Source of the DNA: Bacteroidota bacterium
GTDB lineage: Bacteria; Bacteroidota; Bacteroidia; Bacteroidales; UBA12077
Reading direction: 5' to 3'
DNA: 64,000 bases
Assembly (NCBI GenBank): GCA_020444275.1
Contig: JAHLLG010000003.1
Span: forward strand, 248,001 to 312,000
A program made the position numbers and the translations under genes. Shown here piece after piece: positions 25,766-34,440 of the stretch. The notes beneath the pieces are model-generated. The model saw only the letters and a program-made list of their open reading frames with translations. It had not been told where the DNA came from and did no database searches. How positions within the stretch are numbered: the stretch's first letter is position 1; every line of letters starts with the position of its first letter.

Positions 25766-27073
25766 ATGAGTAATTATAAGAAAAATAGCTTAACTCTGGT
25801 GGGAGCTGTTTCTCTTGGAACAGGTATAATGATTGGTGCTGCTATTTTTGCACTTGTAGGTCAGGTAGCGGAATTATCAGGAAAGTTATTCCCTGTAATT
25901 TTCTTTTTAGGAGCTTTGATTTCAGGAGTAAGTTCATATTCTTATATAAAAATGTCAAATGCTTATCCATCGGCAGGTGGAATTGCCATGTTTCTGAAGA
26001 AACTTTACGGTAAAACTACAATAACTGCAGTTTCAGCTTTGCTAATGGCTTTTGCTATGATTATTAATCAAAGCCTAGTTGCGCGTACTTTTGGAACTTA
26101 TACCATGCAATTATTCAATGTTCAGAATCTGAATTTATGGATTCCTGCATTAGGAGTGCTTTTACTGATTCTTATTTTTATAATCAATATTGCAGGAAAC
26201 AAAGCTGTGCAAAGAACCTCTTTTATAATGTCTTTTTTTAAAGTGGGAGGTATTATCATTTTTGCCATGGGAGGTTTATGGGTTGCTAATCTTTCTTTTA
26301 ATAGCATAATACCCGAAAACTTATCACAAGAGTATACTGTTGTTAATTATTTAGGTGCTTTAGCTATAGCTATACTGGCATTTGCGGGATTTACGTCAAT
26401 CACAAATAGTGGCGGAGAAATTGTTAAACCAGAAAAAAATGTTGGTCGTGCAATTATTATTTCTCTTGTGATTTGCACTTTCATTTATCTACTAGTTTCA
26501 TTAACTGTTTCTAATAACTTAAGTGTTGAAGAAATTATAAAAGCAAAAGACTATTCATTAGCAGAAGCTGCCCGTCCAGCTTTCGGAAGATATGGTGTTT
26601 GGTTCACTGTTGCCATTGCTATATTGGCAACAATTTCAGGAGTGCTCGCGAATGTTTTTGCAGTTTCTCGAATGACAGCAATGCTTACAGAAATGAAACT
26701 AATACCACACAGTCATTTTGGTATGCCAGGGAGTATTCAAAAGCATATGCTGGTATATTCTGTGGTGATAGCAATTACTTTAACAATATTTTTTGATCTT
26801 ACACGTATTGCTTCCATTGGTGCTATATTTTATCTGGTCATGGATATTATAGTGCAATGGGGTGTTGTTAGAAAATTAAGAGCTGAATTTAAAAAATGGG
26901 CAGTAATAACAGCTATTGTACTTGATATTATAGTCTTAGGAACTTTTTTATGGTTAAAGATAAAATCTGATATCCTGGTAATTCTGGTTGCAGGAGGTTC
27001 GATTATTTTTATCGTATTATTTGAGCGTTTTTTCATAAAAAGCGTTGATAACAAAAATGTTAGTGATAATTAA
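25766..27073 (+). CDS. APC-superfamily amino acid permease
   Basis: 435 residues with about twelve membrane helices. The first helix carries GTGIMIGAAIFALVG, the typical APC substrate-binding break, and the sixth-helix region has AFAGFTSITNSGGEIVKPEKNVGRAI. It would import or exchange an amino acid or amine; substrate unknown. It is a paralogue of the permease at 40703 with the same core motifs. It follows the DUF302 gene by about 50 bp and precedes the RCK_C protein by 22 bp. Confidence 0.9.
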   Translation: MSNYKKNSLTLVGAVSLGTGIMIGAAIFALVGQVAELSGKLFPVIFFLGALISGVSSYSYIKMSNAYPSAGGIAMFLKKLYGKTTITAVSALLMAFAMIINQSLVARTFGTYTMQLFNVQNLNLWIPALGVLLLILIFIINIAGNKAVQRTSFIMSFFKVGGIIIFAMGGLWVANLSFNSIIPENLSQEYTVVNYLGALAIAILAFAGFTSITNSGGEIVKPEKNVGRAIIISLVICTFIYLLVSLTVSNNLSVEEIIKAKDYSLAEAARPAFGRYGVWFTVAIAILATISGVLANVFAVSRMTAMLTEMKLIPHSHFGMPGSIQKHMLVYSVVIAITLTIFFDLTRIASIGAIFYLVMDIIVQWGVVRKLRAEFKKWAVITAIVLDIIVLGTFLWLKIKSDILVILVAGGSIIFIVLFERFFIKSVDNKNVSDN

Positions 27074-27094
27074 TTCAGTAAAAGACTGATAACT

Positions 27095-27868
27095 ATGGGA
27101 TCATTAATTAGTCTTATTATAATTTTTATTTTATCGATTCTAATTACAAAAGTAGCTTCGGAATCATTAGTACATACAGGTCTTTCCAAAGAAATGGCAA
27201 AATTTCAGGCGCGATCGGCATTTACTGGCGTTGGCTTTACTACTCGTGAATCCGAAAGTATTGTTAATCATCCTGTACGACGAAAGATAATCATGTCATT
27301 AATGCTTATCGGTAATATTGGAATTATTTCAGCTTTGGCCTCTTTGATGCTAACCTTTGTTAATATTAGCGGAGATAAAATAGCAAATATTGTGCGAGTA
27401 TCTATAATTGCTGGAACTCTGGTAAGTTTTTGGTTACTCTCAAAAAGTAAATGGTTGGAGCAGATGCTAGCTAAGATTATTAAAAAAGCACTTAAGTCAT
27501 TTACTGCGTTAAATATAAAAGATTATGTTGAGATTCTGAATCTGAAAAATGAATATGAAATTACTGTAATTACTGTTAATGAAGATGACTGGATGGCTAG
27601 CAAAAAAGTAAAGGATATTGATTTGAGGAATGAGGGAATAAATCTTATTGGAGTTCAGCGAAAAGATGGTACTTATATCGGAACACCTTACGGCGATACC
27701 GAAATCACCAAAGACGATCAGTTAATTTTATACGGACGAAAGAAAAATCTTAAAAACCTTGAAAAACGTAAGCAAGATGCTTCAGGTGATCGCGACCACC
27801 AGGAAGCAATAAAAGAACAGGACGAGGAAAAGGAAAAGCAAAAAGCAAAAGACACCAAATCGAAATAA
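27095..27868 (+). CDS. membrane protein with C-terminal TrkA-C (RCK_C) domain
   Basis: 257 residues. The N-terminal half has about three helices enclosing FTGVGFTTRESE. The C-terminal half, from about residue 150, is an RCK_C/TrkA-C ligand-binding domain ending TPYGDTEITKDDQLILYGR. A highly charged Lys/Glu/Asp tail follows. RCK_C domains gate potassium transport by binding nucleotides or ions. Proteins of this shape are uncharacterised. The neighbouring APC gene makes it a possible regulatory or transport partner. Confidence 0.75.
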   Translation: MGSLISLIIIFILSILITKVASESLVHTGLSKEMAKFQARSAFTGVGFTTRESESIVNHPVRRKIIMSLMLIGNIGIISALASLMLTFVNISGDKIANIVRVSIIAGTLVSFWLLSKSKWLEQMLAKIIKKALKSFTALNIKDYVEILNLKNEYEITVITVNEDDWMASKKVKDIDLRNEGINLIGVQRKDGTYIGTPYGDTEITKDDQLILYGRKKNLKNLEKRKQDASGDRDHQEAIKEQDEEKEKQKAKDTKSK

Positions 27869-27869
27869 A

Positions 27870-28556
27870 TTACAGATAATATTTATTTTCAGCCTCCAGA
27901 TTTTCATTTAACTCATAAATTAACGGCCTTCCCGTTGGAATTTCAACCGAAGAAATATCTTCATCCGAAATACTCTCAAGATGCTTTACTAAAGCTCTCA
28001 AACTATTTCCGTGCGCTGAAATAATAATTTGTTTTCCTTTGTTGATTTCAGGAACAATGCTATTATTCCAGTAAGGAAGAAAACGTTTTACAGTATCTTC
28101 AAGGCTTTCACCTAATGGGAGTTCATCTTTTTTTAATGCATTATACATTCTTTGATTTCCCGGAAAGCGTTTATCATTATTATCGAGCAAGGGAGGTTTA
28201 GTACTGTATCCTCTTCTCCATAGGTGTACCTGATCATCACCATATTTTTCGGCCATCTCTTTTTTATTCAAGCCTTGCAATGCACCATAATGACGTTCGT
28301 TAAGCTTCCAGCTTTTTTCCCACGGAATCCATAATTGGTTAAGTACGTCGAGGGTAAGCCAGAGCGTATGTAAAGATCTTTTTAAATATGAAACAAAAGC
28401 CAGATCAAACTGAAAGCCATTTTCTTTTAATCTCTGGCCGGCTTTTATTGCTTCCTGAATTCCATTTTCTGAAAGGGGTACATCGGTCCATCCGGTAAAT
28501 AGATTTTTTTTGTTCCATTCACTTTCTCCATGTCTGAGTAATGTTAATTTATACAT
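27870..28556 (-). CDS. gpmA: 2,3-bisphosphoglycerate-dependent phosphoglycerate mutase
   Basis: 228 residues. The catalytic phospho-histidine motif is LLRHGESEWNKKNLFTGWTDVPLS. The ERHYGALQGLNK segment follows, and the second histidine is in IISAHGNSLRALVKHLE. Length and motifs match the dPGM class. It interconverts 3- and 2-phosphoglycerate in glycolysis. It converges on the upstream plus-strand gene, with stops about one base apart. Together with pfkB and the PDH operon it places central carbon genes among stress genes. Confidence 0.95.
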   Translation of the reverse strand: MYKLTLLRHGESEWNKKNLFTGWTDVPLSENGIQEAIKAGQRLKENGFQFDLAFVSYLKRSLHTLWLTLDVLNQLWIPWEKSWKLNERHYGALQGLNKKEMAEKYGDDQVHLWRRGYSTKPPLLDNNDKRFPGNQRMYNALKKDELPLGESLEDTVKRFLPYWNNSIVPEINKGKQIIISAHGNSLRALVKHLESISDEDISSVEIPTGRPLIYELNENLEAENKYYL

Positions 28557-28599
28557 AAGCTATTATCTTGATGCTTTCTCTTCTTTTCTAGTTTCTTAC

Positions 28600-29004
28600 T
28601 TATACAAACGATTTTTTGGTTTGTATCTTACCATCAGAACCGTAAATGGTAACATTTACATGATCTTCTTCAGCCATTTCAAATGCTTTGTCAATAGCAT
28701 CTTTTTTATTGGAAAAAGTAAAACTTGCTTTCTCAGATTTTTCTCTTTTTATGATCCACTCATCTTTACGAGGTAAGATGTATAGATCATTACCATGCGA
28801 TTTTGAATCTGTATCAGTGTTCTCAATATCTATTCCTCTGTTAGTTGCCCAATCTTTAGCTCGACTTATCGACGTTGGAATAGCAATACTTTCTTCCATT
28901 TTTTTGTCTTCGAGCAACGTGTTTAATATTTCAATTGCTTTCTCACGTACCTTTTCAGGTAAGTTTTTCATTGTGTTTGGATAATCATTTTTTGTGTAAG
29001 GCAT
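28600..29004 (-). CDS. DUF2188 domain protein
   Basis: 134 residues. The C-terminal half fits DUF2188: HGNDLYILPRKDEWIIKREKSEKASFTFSNKKDAIDKA, ending in a strand NVTIYGSDGKIQ. The N-terminal half (MPYTKNDYPNTMKNLPEKVREKAIEILN) resembles the start of short ChaB-like stress proteins, but I treat that as weak. It is cytoplasmic, function unknown. It is one of several small minus-strand stress-type genes here. Confidence 0.75.
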   Translation of the reverse strand: MPYTKNDYPNTMKNLPEKVREKAIEILNTLLEDKKMEESIAIPTSISRAKDWATNRGIDIENTDTDSKSHGNDLYILPRKDEWIIKREKSEKASFTFSNKKDAIDKAFEMAEEDHVNVTIYGSDGKIQTKKSFV

Positions 29005-29070
29005 AATTAATATTGTTTTTCGTTTGTAATTTATGTTTCATTTAATTCTCTTTTCATTTAGAGACATCTC

Positions 29071-29739
29071 CTATTCTTCTTTTATTATTGCTTTTGGGTC
29101 AACTTTGAGATTTAATAAGATTCTTTCTACTGATTCCTCCATATGGGATGGACCACATAAGTAGAAATATGTGTTAAAATTAGAAATATTCCTTTTGAGA
29201 AAATCTTTTGTAAGGCAGCCGTGTTCATATTTGTCAGATTTTTCCTGAAAAAGAATATTAATAAAATTGTCACCCAGCATATCTTCAAATTCTTTTTTGT
29301 TGATTATATCTTCTTCTGTGTTATTGGCAAAGATGAGTTTATTATCTCCTATTTCATTTTGGAAATGGAGAGTTCTAAGTGCAGAAATAAATGATGTAAT
29401 CCCGGCACCACCTGCAATAAAAACGCCTTCACCCCGGTAATTAATAGTTCCCCAAGAGTCTCGAATAATTAATTCATCACTCTTTTTTAATTTCAACAAT
29501 TCATTTGTTAGTCCCTTTCTAGAAGGGTAGGTTTTTATCGTAAATTCCAAATGATTATCTATAGGAGGACTGGTAAATGTAAATGGTCTCTTTATGTCCT
29601 GCCATCCCGGTTTATTGATGCTCAACTCTGTGGCTTGCCCTGAACTAAAATTGTATAACGGTGGTTTCGTGGTTACGATCCTGAGCACGTTGTGAGTAAT
29701 ATGCGTTATTGATCTTACTTTTATAATATGGGTTTTCAT
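29071..29739 (-). CDS. FAD-binding oxidoreductase, ferredoxin/flavodoxin reductase-like
   Basis: 222 residues. An FAD-binding beta-barrel has the RPFTFTSPP signature (RxxS/T type). An NAD(P)-binding domain has FIAGGAGITSFISALR and ends with FYLCGPSHMEESV. There is no ferredoxin (2Fe-2S) domain, so it would need a separate electron partner. It starts downstream of a decayed cytochrome c gene, and its partner may have been lost. The acceptor is unknown. Confidence 0.85.
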   Translation of the reverse strand: MKTHIIKVRSITHITHNVLRIVTTKPPLYNFSSGQATELSINKPGWQDIKRPFTFTSPPIDNHLEFTIKTYPSRKGLTNELLKLKKSDELIIRDSWGTINYRGEGVFIAGGAGITSFISALRTLHFQNEIGDNKLIFANNTEEDIINKKEFEDMLGDNFINILFQEKSDKYEHGCLTKDFLKRNISNFNTYFYLCGPSHMEESVERILLNLKVDPKAIIKEE

Positions 29740-29804
29740 TATATATTTATTCTAAATATTTGTATTCCCTCTTTTTTACTTTTTAAGAGGAATCATTAAA
29801 TTAT

Positions 29805-30216
29805 TCAGGATTCAAAAGCCGTTATAGCTCATGTTTCTTTATCACTATGCGCTAGCTTAAAAGCTGGCATACCGGTCATTTTTATTCTATTGTTTATAAC
29901 CCAAAAGAATTCTTGTGCTTCTTCTCTATTAGTATATTCAAGCAGCACTGGAGGATTTACCTGGAGCGCCATGGCAACTCACACACATGTGATTGTAATG
30001 TTCATATTCTTCAATAATCACTATGCTATCTCCAAAGTAATCGGGTATCTTAATGGCCTTTATTAATTTCTCAATAGATTTCTACAACATAGTCTCAATT
30101 AAAGATTTAGTCATCTTATTATGAGGTACTAATTGACTAACTTTATATGATCCGGATGATACATATATAAATGATCCCAGAATCGAAACCAAAATAGTTC
30201 CTATAATTGTAATAAT
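29805..30216 (-). pseudogene. decayed cytochrome c family gene
   Basis: On the minus strand, just after the DJ-1 gene, an N-terminal membrane helix and the segment SYKVSQLVPHNKMTKSLIE can be read, then an in-frame TAG. Reading on gives SIEKLIKAIKIPDYFGD and a heme-binding CVSCHGAPG. A stop and frame change follow. The other frame then supplies EEAQEFFWVINNRIKMTGMPAF, then TGA at the place of a conserved Trp, and AITAF. The two conserved halves are about a dozen codons closer than I expect for this family. No start codon remains in frame. At least four lesions make this a clear pseudogene of a small membrane-anchored cytochrome c. Confidence 0.8.
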
Positions 30217-30758
30217 TAGTCACTTCCTTTAATTCTATTAATAATTGTTGTATTAAAAATTTCCAGATCTCCTGGGTTTCTTGATGTAATTAAGTTTCCA
30301 TCCTCCACAACTTCTTTGTCAACCCAATTTGCACCCGCATTTTGTAAATCTTTTTTGATGGAAAAAAACGATGTCATTGTTCTGTTTTTTACTACCTCAG
30401 CCTCAATAAGAGTTTGCGCCCCATGGCAAATTGTTGCTACAAGTTTGTTGCTTTCAAAAAACGAGCGGACAAATTTAACTGCTTTATTATCCCTTCGCAA
30501 CTTGTCAGGATTTATTACTCCGCCCGGTAAAATCAATATTCCGTAGTTGTTCTTATCAATATCGTCTACTGTGAAATCGACTGCAATTTCTTTACTCCAG
30601 TTACCTTCATTCCATGCCTTTATATTACCCTTTTCTGTTGAAACAACGTCCACTTGGATGCCTTCTTTTTTAAGGGCTTTCAAAGGCTCAAACAATTCCG
30701 ACTCTTCGAAACCGTTAGTAGCCAAAATTGCTACTTTTTTATTAATTAAATCTTGCAT
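30216..30758 (-). CDS. DJ-1/PfpI family protein
   Basis: 180 residues. The fold starts KKVAILATNGFEESELFEP. The nucleophile Cys is in the elbow VATICHGAQTLIEA, and the acidic partner is in the FEESE segment. Members act as glyoxalase/deglycase-like or stress chaperone enzymes; the PfpI group is often called protease I, with doubtful protease activity. A paralogue with the same layout lies at 45812. It is in a run of small stress genes with CsbD and OsmC. Confidence 0.9.
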   Translation of the reverse strand: MQDLINKKVAILATNGFEESELFEPLKALKKEGIQVDVVSTEKGNIKAWNEGNWSKEIAVDFTVDDIDKNNYGILILPGGVINPDKLRRDNKAVKFVRSFFESNKLVATICHGAQTLIEAEVVKNRTMTSFFSIKKDLQNAGANWVDKEVVEDGNLITSRNPGDLEIFNTTIINRIKGSD

Positions 30759-30815
30759 AATTTATTTATCCTTTATTAAAATTGATCCGGGCAATCTTTG
30801 TCTAACCCAATTGTT

Positions 30816-31007
30816 TTAAATATTGTCAATAAAATTCTTAATCTCTTCCTTGGTTTTTCCCGTTTTTTCCTGAATACGGCCTACCACCTCTTCTTCTTGT
30901 CCTTCAACAAGTGTTAAATCATCATCGGTAAGTTCACCAAACTCTTGTTTTAATTTTCCTCTTACTAAATTCCAGTTTCCTTTTATTTTGTCTGTTATAC
31001 TACTCAT
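30816..31007 (-). CDS. CsbD-like general stress protein
   Basis: 63 residues matching the CsbD family end to end: DKIKGNWNLVRGKLKQEFGELTDDDL, then EEEVVGRIQEKTGKTKEEI. CsbD proteins are small, abundant, probably helical proteins induced in stationary phase or osmotic stress, with unknown mechanism. It lies 57 bp upstream of the DJ-1 gene in the same direction. Confidence 0.92.
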   Translation of the reverse strand: MSSITDKIKGNWNLVRGKLKQEFGELTDDDLTLVEGQEEEVVGRIQEKTGKTKEEIKNFIDNI

Positions 31008-31085
31008 AATATTAAGTTTTAAATGGTTTGTAATTATTTGATATCTTTAATTTTAAAACATTTATTTTTTTGGGTCAAAAACTAT

Positions 31086-31406
31086 TTAATCCATCCGCTG
31101 CTGCTCCTCCTTATTCATAAAGTTTGATGTAATTTCTAATCCTTAAGCTACATAGGGATCTATAACAATCCCTTTTTTTTCCCGTTCTTGGATTTACTGT
31201 ATAAAGAATCGAACTATCAGCTGGATTTGATAATCCTTCAAATCGATGTATTTCCATCAGAATTACTACTGATGGTTCAAATTCTAAATCTTTACTATCT
31301 GTTAATTTATCCATTTTGTTTCCCCTAAAATTAACGTTGTAATCCCTCTTCAATAAGTTTCCGTTGCATAAGCCAATGTATCATAGTTATAATTATTGAA
31401 ATCCAT
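31086..31406 (-). pseudogene. frameshifted small conserved gene (phosphoribosylpyrophosphate synthetase-annotated family)
   Basis: From an ATG at 31406 the frame reads MDFNNYNYDTLAYATE, then shifts by one base into LLKRDYNVNFRG and FEPSVVILMEIHRFEGLSNPADSS. A second shift falls at a run of eight A after TGKK; restoring the frame gives GIVIDPYVA, a stop where a Tyr would fit, then GLEITSNFMNK. The pattern (RFEG..NPADSS) matches a family of about 95 residues, common in Bacteroidota, that databases often label phosphoribosylpyrophosphate synthetase without enzymatic evidence. The track ORF 31111-31353 is the surviving middle part. Confidence 0.65.
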
Positions 31407-31663
31407 CTTTACTAATTTAAAAGTTCAACTCAATTAATAAAAAACAATTAATTGATTCCATAACACTTACTAATAAAATCCTGCCAAATTATTTTGAAGT
31501 TATAAACATCTGTTATATCTATATGAATATCAGATATATAATTAAATATTGCCAGATTAATTGATGTATACATGTGTGTATCATATTCCTCAGTTTGGCC
31601 ATTAATTTCACAAAATGTTTTGTTTGGCAATTTAGCTCTAAGGTATTTTTAAGAATGTTCCTG

Positions 31664-33010
31664 TTATACCATAAACTTAATGTCGGAACCCATCGATGGG
31701 AATGAAATCAACAATTGTTTGATATCTGTGGGTGTTAAACCAGCTTTTATAGCCATGGAAAAGAGGTTGATAGTTTCCTCGGCGCAAGGCCCTATGATGT
31801 GGGCACCTAATATTTTACCTGTACCTTTTTCAATGATAATTTTAAAAGCATAAACAGAAGCATTCAACCGGCGTGCATTATACCATCCACTTGCATCCTT
31901 GTAATTTACTGTATATTCAAGTTTTTTATCTTTTGCCTGTTTTTCGTTTAATCCAACTGCTGCCAGCGGAGGCTGAGTGTAAACAACAGTGGGCATGGCT
32001 GTGTAATCGGGTTGTTTGCTATTGCCATTAATGATATTATCCACCACTGCATATGCCTCCATTGTTGCCAGTGGCGTTAATGGTAGACCTTGTGTGGCGG
32101 ACACATCACCTGCTGCATATACTAACGAATTGGAAACACTTTGCAGGTATTTGTTCACTTCAATTCCGTTTTTAGAATATTTAATTCCAGCCTTATCGAG
32201 TTCAAGGCTTTGTATTGCTGGAACTCGTCCGGAGGCATTGACCACCATGTCAGCATCATAGGTTGTGTCTTTCCCATCATGCTGGCCAGTAACTTTATAT
32301 CGGTCGCCTTCCTTTTGAATCTTGGTTACCTGCGTATTGAGTACGATATTGACACCAAGGTTTTTGGTTGCTTCAACTTCATATTTTACTATATCTTGCT
32401 CAAACTTTCCCAAAGGTGAAGCGGCCATATCAATCATGGTTACCTTCACTCCACATCGTGCAACAACGTGAGCAAATTCAAAGGCAATATATCCACCACC
32501 AATAAATAACATAGAAGATGGTAGTGCTTCGAGGTTAAGAAACTCGGTACTGGAAAGTGCATAATTACTACCGAGAATATCTAATTTGCGGGTCGTTGCT
32601 CCGGTAGCAACCACAATTTTCTTGGCTTGCAATTTTTGATCACCAACCTGCAATTTATTTTTATCAATAAACTTTGCTGTACCATGAAAGGTAGTGATTC
32701 CTTTTTCTATAAAGTTTTTTTCCTTTTTCTCGGGAAAGGAATCAACAAATGATTGTTTAAAAGCTATTAGTTTTTTCCAATCTACTTCCTGAGCTGAGGT
32801 ATTTACCTGCCCTTTAAATCTGGTTGCCATATCAACAACTTTAGTGGCATCTACTAGTACTTTTTTAGGAACGCAGCCACGCAAAGCACATGTTCCACCA
32901 TAAACCTGATTATCAGTAATTCCAACTGATAATCCGGCTTCGACACATTTATTGGCTATTGCAGTACCTGCAACCCCAGTTCCAATAATAAAAAGATCAA
33001 ATATTTTCAT
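31664..33010 (-). CDS. pyridine nucleotide-disulfide oxidoreductase (glutathione-reductase/lipoamide-dehydrogenase-like)
   Basis: About 448 residues from the ATG at 33010, which gives the FAD-binding start FDLFIIGTGVAGTAIANKC; the track start adds 19 unrelated residues. Further motifs are the redox pair in GGTCALRGCVPKK, the NAD(P) site FIGGGYIAFEFA and the second FAD motif VYAAGDVSAT. The dimerisation domain is present. The C-terminal catalytic His-x-x-x-x-Glu segment of lipoamide dehydrogenases is replaced by FPSMGSD, so the general base is missing. The substrate is therefore uncertain; a small thiol, flavin or metal reductase is possible. Confidence 0.88.
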   Translation of the reverse strand: MKIFDLFIIGTGVAGTAIANKCVEAGLSVGITDNQVYGGTCALRGCVPKKVLVDATKVVDMATRFKGQVNTSAQEVDWKKLIAFKQSFVDSFPEKKEKNFIEKGITTFHGTAKFIDKNKLQVGDQKLQAKKIVVATGATTRKLDILGSNYALSSTEFLNLEALPSSMLFIGGGYIAFEFAHVVARCGVKVTMIDMAASPLGKFEQDIVKYEVEATKNLGVNIVLNTQVTKIQKEGDRYKVTGQHDGKDTTYDADMVVNASGRVPAIQSLELDKAGIKYSKNGIEVNKYLQSVSNSLVYAAGDVSATQGLPLTPLATMEAYAVVDNIINGNSKQPDYTAMPTVVYTQPPLAAVGLNEKQAKDKKLEYTVNYKDASGWYNARRLNASVYAFKIIIEKGTGKILGAHIIGPCAEETINLFSMAIKAGLTPTDIKQLLISFPSMGSDIKFMV

Positions 33011-33353
33011 ACTCCTTCTGTTTAATTGAAAATTTGTTACAACAGTTCTTGTAGTTAATGTCCGCAAAAAACTTGTCTTTGGGTCTTTTATAAGAAAGCG
33101 TTAAAACAAAACCTATTCGGAATTTTTGAAAAGCTTTAGAAGTTTTTGAGACTAAAGAACTGACGAATAAAGCAGAGTAGAGGCAAAATCGCTGTTATGA
33201 ATTCAACGAAGAATTAGTCTGACTGTGCTTTGCAAGAGGAAAGAAAACAATGTCAACTTACTGATTATAATTGACTTTCCAAAAGCGAGAATGACTCGTT
33301 ATTTAGCGTTTTCTTTATAGGACTTAAAAAACTGCTACACGTTATAATTGTGC
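33011..33353. other. intergenic stretch without a recognisable gene
   Basis: About 340 bp between the flavoprotein start and the end of the OsmC gene. I see no ORF with coding character, no palindrome matching the shared activator motif and no clear terminator. It presumably holds the flavoprotein promoter. Confidence 0.5.
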
Positions 33354-33782
33354 TTATTTAATTAAATCCGCTTTAGCAGATATTTTAGCAGTCCCACCGG
33401 CATATAATCTTGAAACCGGACATTTCTCTTTAGTAGTTGAGGCTAAATCTTTTAGTTTACTCTCTTCCAAACCGTCGCATTTTACTTTACAATCCAGTTT
33501 AATTTCTGAGATGTAGGGACCTGTATCATCTTTATCCAAAGATACTTCGGCATTAGTATCAATGCTTTCAGGGTTCAACCCCTCTTCGGTAATCAAAAGT
33601 GAAAGGTACATAGAATAACATCCTGCATGCGCTGCTCCTATAAGTTCTTCAGGATTTGTGTCATTACCATTCTCAAACCGTGAAGCAAAGTTATAAATAC
33701 CTTCATAACCAGTAAATTTCATGGTACCCTGACCTTCTTTAATCTTCCCTTTCCATTGTGCTAGTGATTTTGATTTTGTCAT
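33354..33782 (-). CDS. OsmC/Ohr family peroxiredoxin
   Basis: 142 residues. The two redox Cys are in GAAHAGCYSMYLS and in EKCPVSRLYAGG, and the N-terminal segment FTGYEGIYNFASRFENG is typical of the OsmC subgroup. These thiol peroxidases reduce organic hydroperoxides using lipoamide-type or other dithiol donors, which fits the nearby dihydrolipoamide genes. It is divergent from the rhodanese/PDH operon and shares the gap containing the 17-bp activator-like sites. Confidence 0.93.
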   Translation of the reverse strand: MTKSKSLAQWKGKIKEGQGTMKFTGYEGIYNFASRFENGNDTNPEELIGAAHAGCYSMYLSLLITEEGLNPESIDTNAEVSLDKDDTGPYISEIKLDCKVKCDGLEESKLKDLASTTKEKCPVSRLYAGGTAKISAKADLIK

Positions 33783-33837
33783 GTCATTAATTTTTAAACA
33801 GTTAATACTTTAATATAATTCTTCATGTCATAATGTA

Positions 33838-33851
33838 TAAAAATCATACCA
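33838..33851 (-). promoter_or_regulatory. weak -24-like box upstream of OsmC gene
   Basis: On the minus strand, ATGGTATG lies about 68 bp before the OsmC start. The expected GC is replaced by AT at the required spacing, so the match is only half a promoter. It is supported by the shared palindrome at 33914. Confidence 0.25.
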
Positions 33852-33913
33852 TTTTAGATTCATTTATTAAGCCATACATAATCAATCAAGTGCACAAAAA
33901 GTTGAATTTAAAG

Positions 33914-33951
33914 TGGGGAAATATTACCCAACTATATCCCAGGTTTCCACA
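33914..33951. promoter_or_regulatory. 17-bp palindrome plus half-site between osmC and the PDH operon
   Basis: TGGGGAAATATTACCCA (33914-33930) is a near-perfect dyad of the recurring type. A right half-site ending TTTCCACA follows with its centre 21 bp on. The palindrome centre is about 130 bp upstream of the rhodanese -24 box and about 72 bp from the weaker OsmC box. Confidence 0.55.
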
Positions 33952-34050
33952 TATCTGAATCATATTATATTAAATGTTTTGAAAATCAAAGCAGGTTAAT
34001 TACTATGAAATGAGTTGATTAGATTAGGTAAGAACAAAATACGCTTATTA

Positions 34051-34066
34051 TGGTATACCTATTGTC
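34051..34066 (+). promoter_or_regulatory. sigma-54-like promoter of the rhodanese/PDH operon
   Basis: TGGTATACCTATTGTC: GG-N10-GT, one mismatch from GG-N10-GC. It resembles the exact promoter at the Usp gene (GGCATACCTGTTGC). About 44 bp before the rhodanese start. Confidence 0.5.
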
Positions 34067-34095
34067 TCTTCTTAACCAATAAAATAAATGTAATT

Positions 34096-34410
34096 ATGAG
34101 TCCAATACAACTTCAAGATGTAAAGAAAAAATTAGAGAATGACAATACTATATTAATAGAAGTTCTTGATGAAGATTCCTATAAGGCTGAACACATTAAA
34201 GGTGCTATAAATATTCCATTAAAAAGAATAGGAACAGTAGCAAAGGATAAATTCAATAAGGATGATGAAATTATTGTTTATTGTTCTGATTATTCATGTT
34301 CTGCCAGCCCAACAGCTGCTAAAAAGCTGGACGATTTAGGCTTTAGAAATGTTTACGATTTCGAAGGTGGTAAAAAGGAATGGAAAGATGCCGGATTACC
34401 TATGGAATAA
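34096..34410 (+). CDS. rhodanese-like sulfurtransferase
   Basis: About 104 residues from the ATG at 34096; the track start at 34015 lies over the predicted promoter. It is a single rhodanese domain with LIEVLDEDSYKAEHIKGAINIPL, then the active loop VYCSDYSCSAS, whose first Cys is at the catalytic position, and a C-terminal GGKKEWKDAGLP. It would move sulfane sulfur to a thiol acceptor. It is cytoplasmic. It directly precedes aceE by 30 bp, so it is probably co-expressed with the pyruvate dehydrogenase complex. Confidence 0.9.
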   Translation: MSPIQLQDVKKKLENDNTILIEVLDEDSYKAEHIKGAINIPLKRIGTVAKDKFNKDDEIIVYCSDYSCSASPTAAKKLDDLGFRNVYDFEGGKKEWKDAGLPME

Positions 34411-34440
34411 TATTTTTTAGAATAATTTAACCATTGAATT

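Noticed and set aside
29764-29793. ATTCCCTCTT/AAGAGGAAT hairpin before the flavin reductase gene
   Set aside because: Stem of about nine pairs with no T-run in either direction and no match to other motifs; could be chance in A/T-rich DNA.
31448-31630. 60-residue ORF with TTG start on the minus strand
   Set aside because: No recognisable motif, no ATG and no ribosome-binding site. It lies in a region of decayed genes. It may be a remnant, but I cannot assign it.
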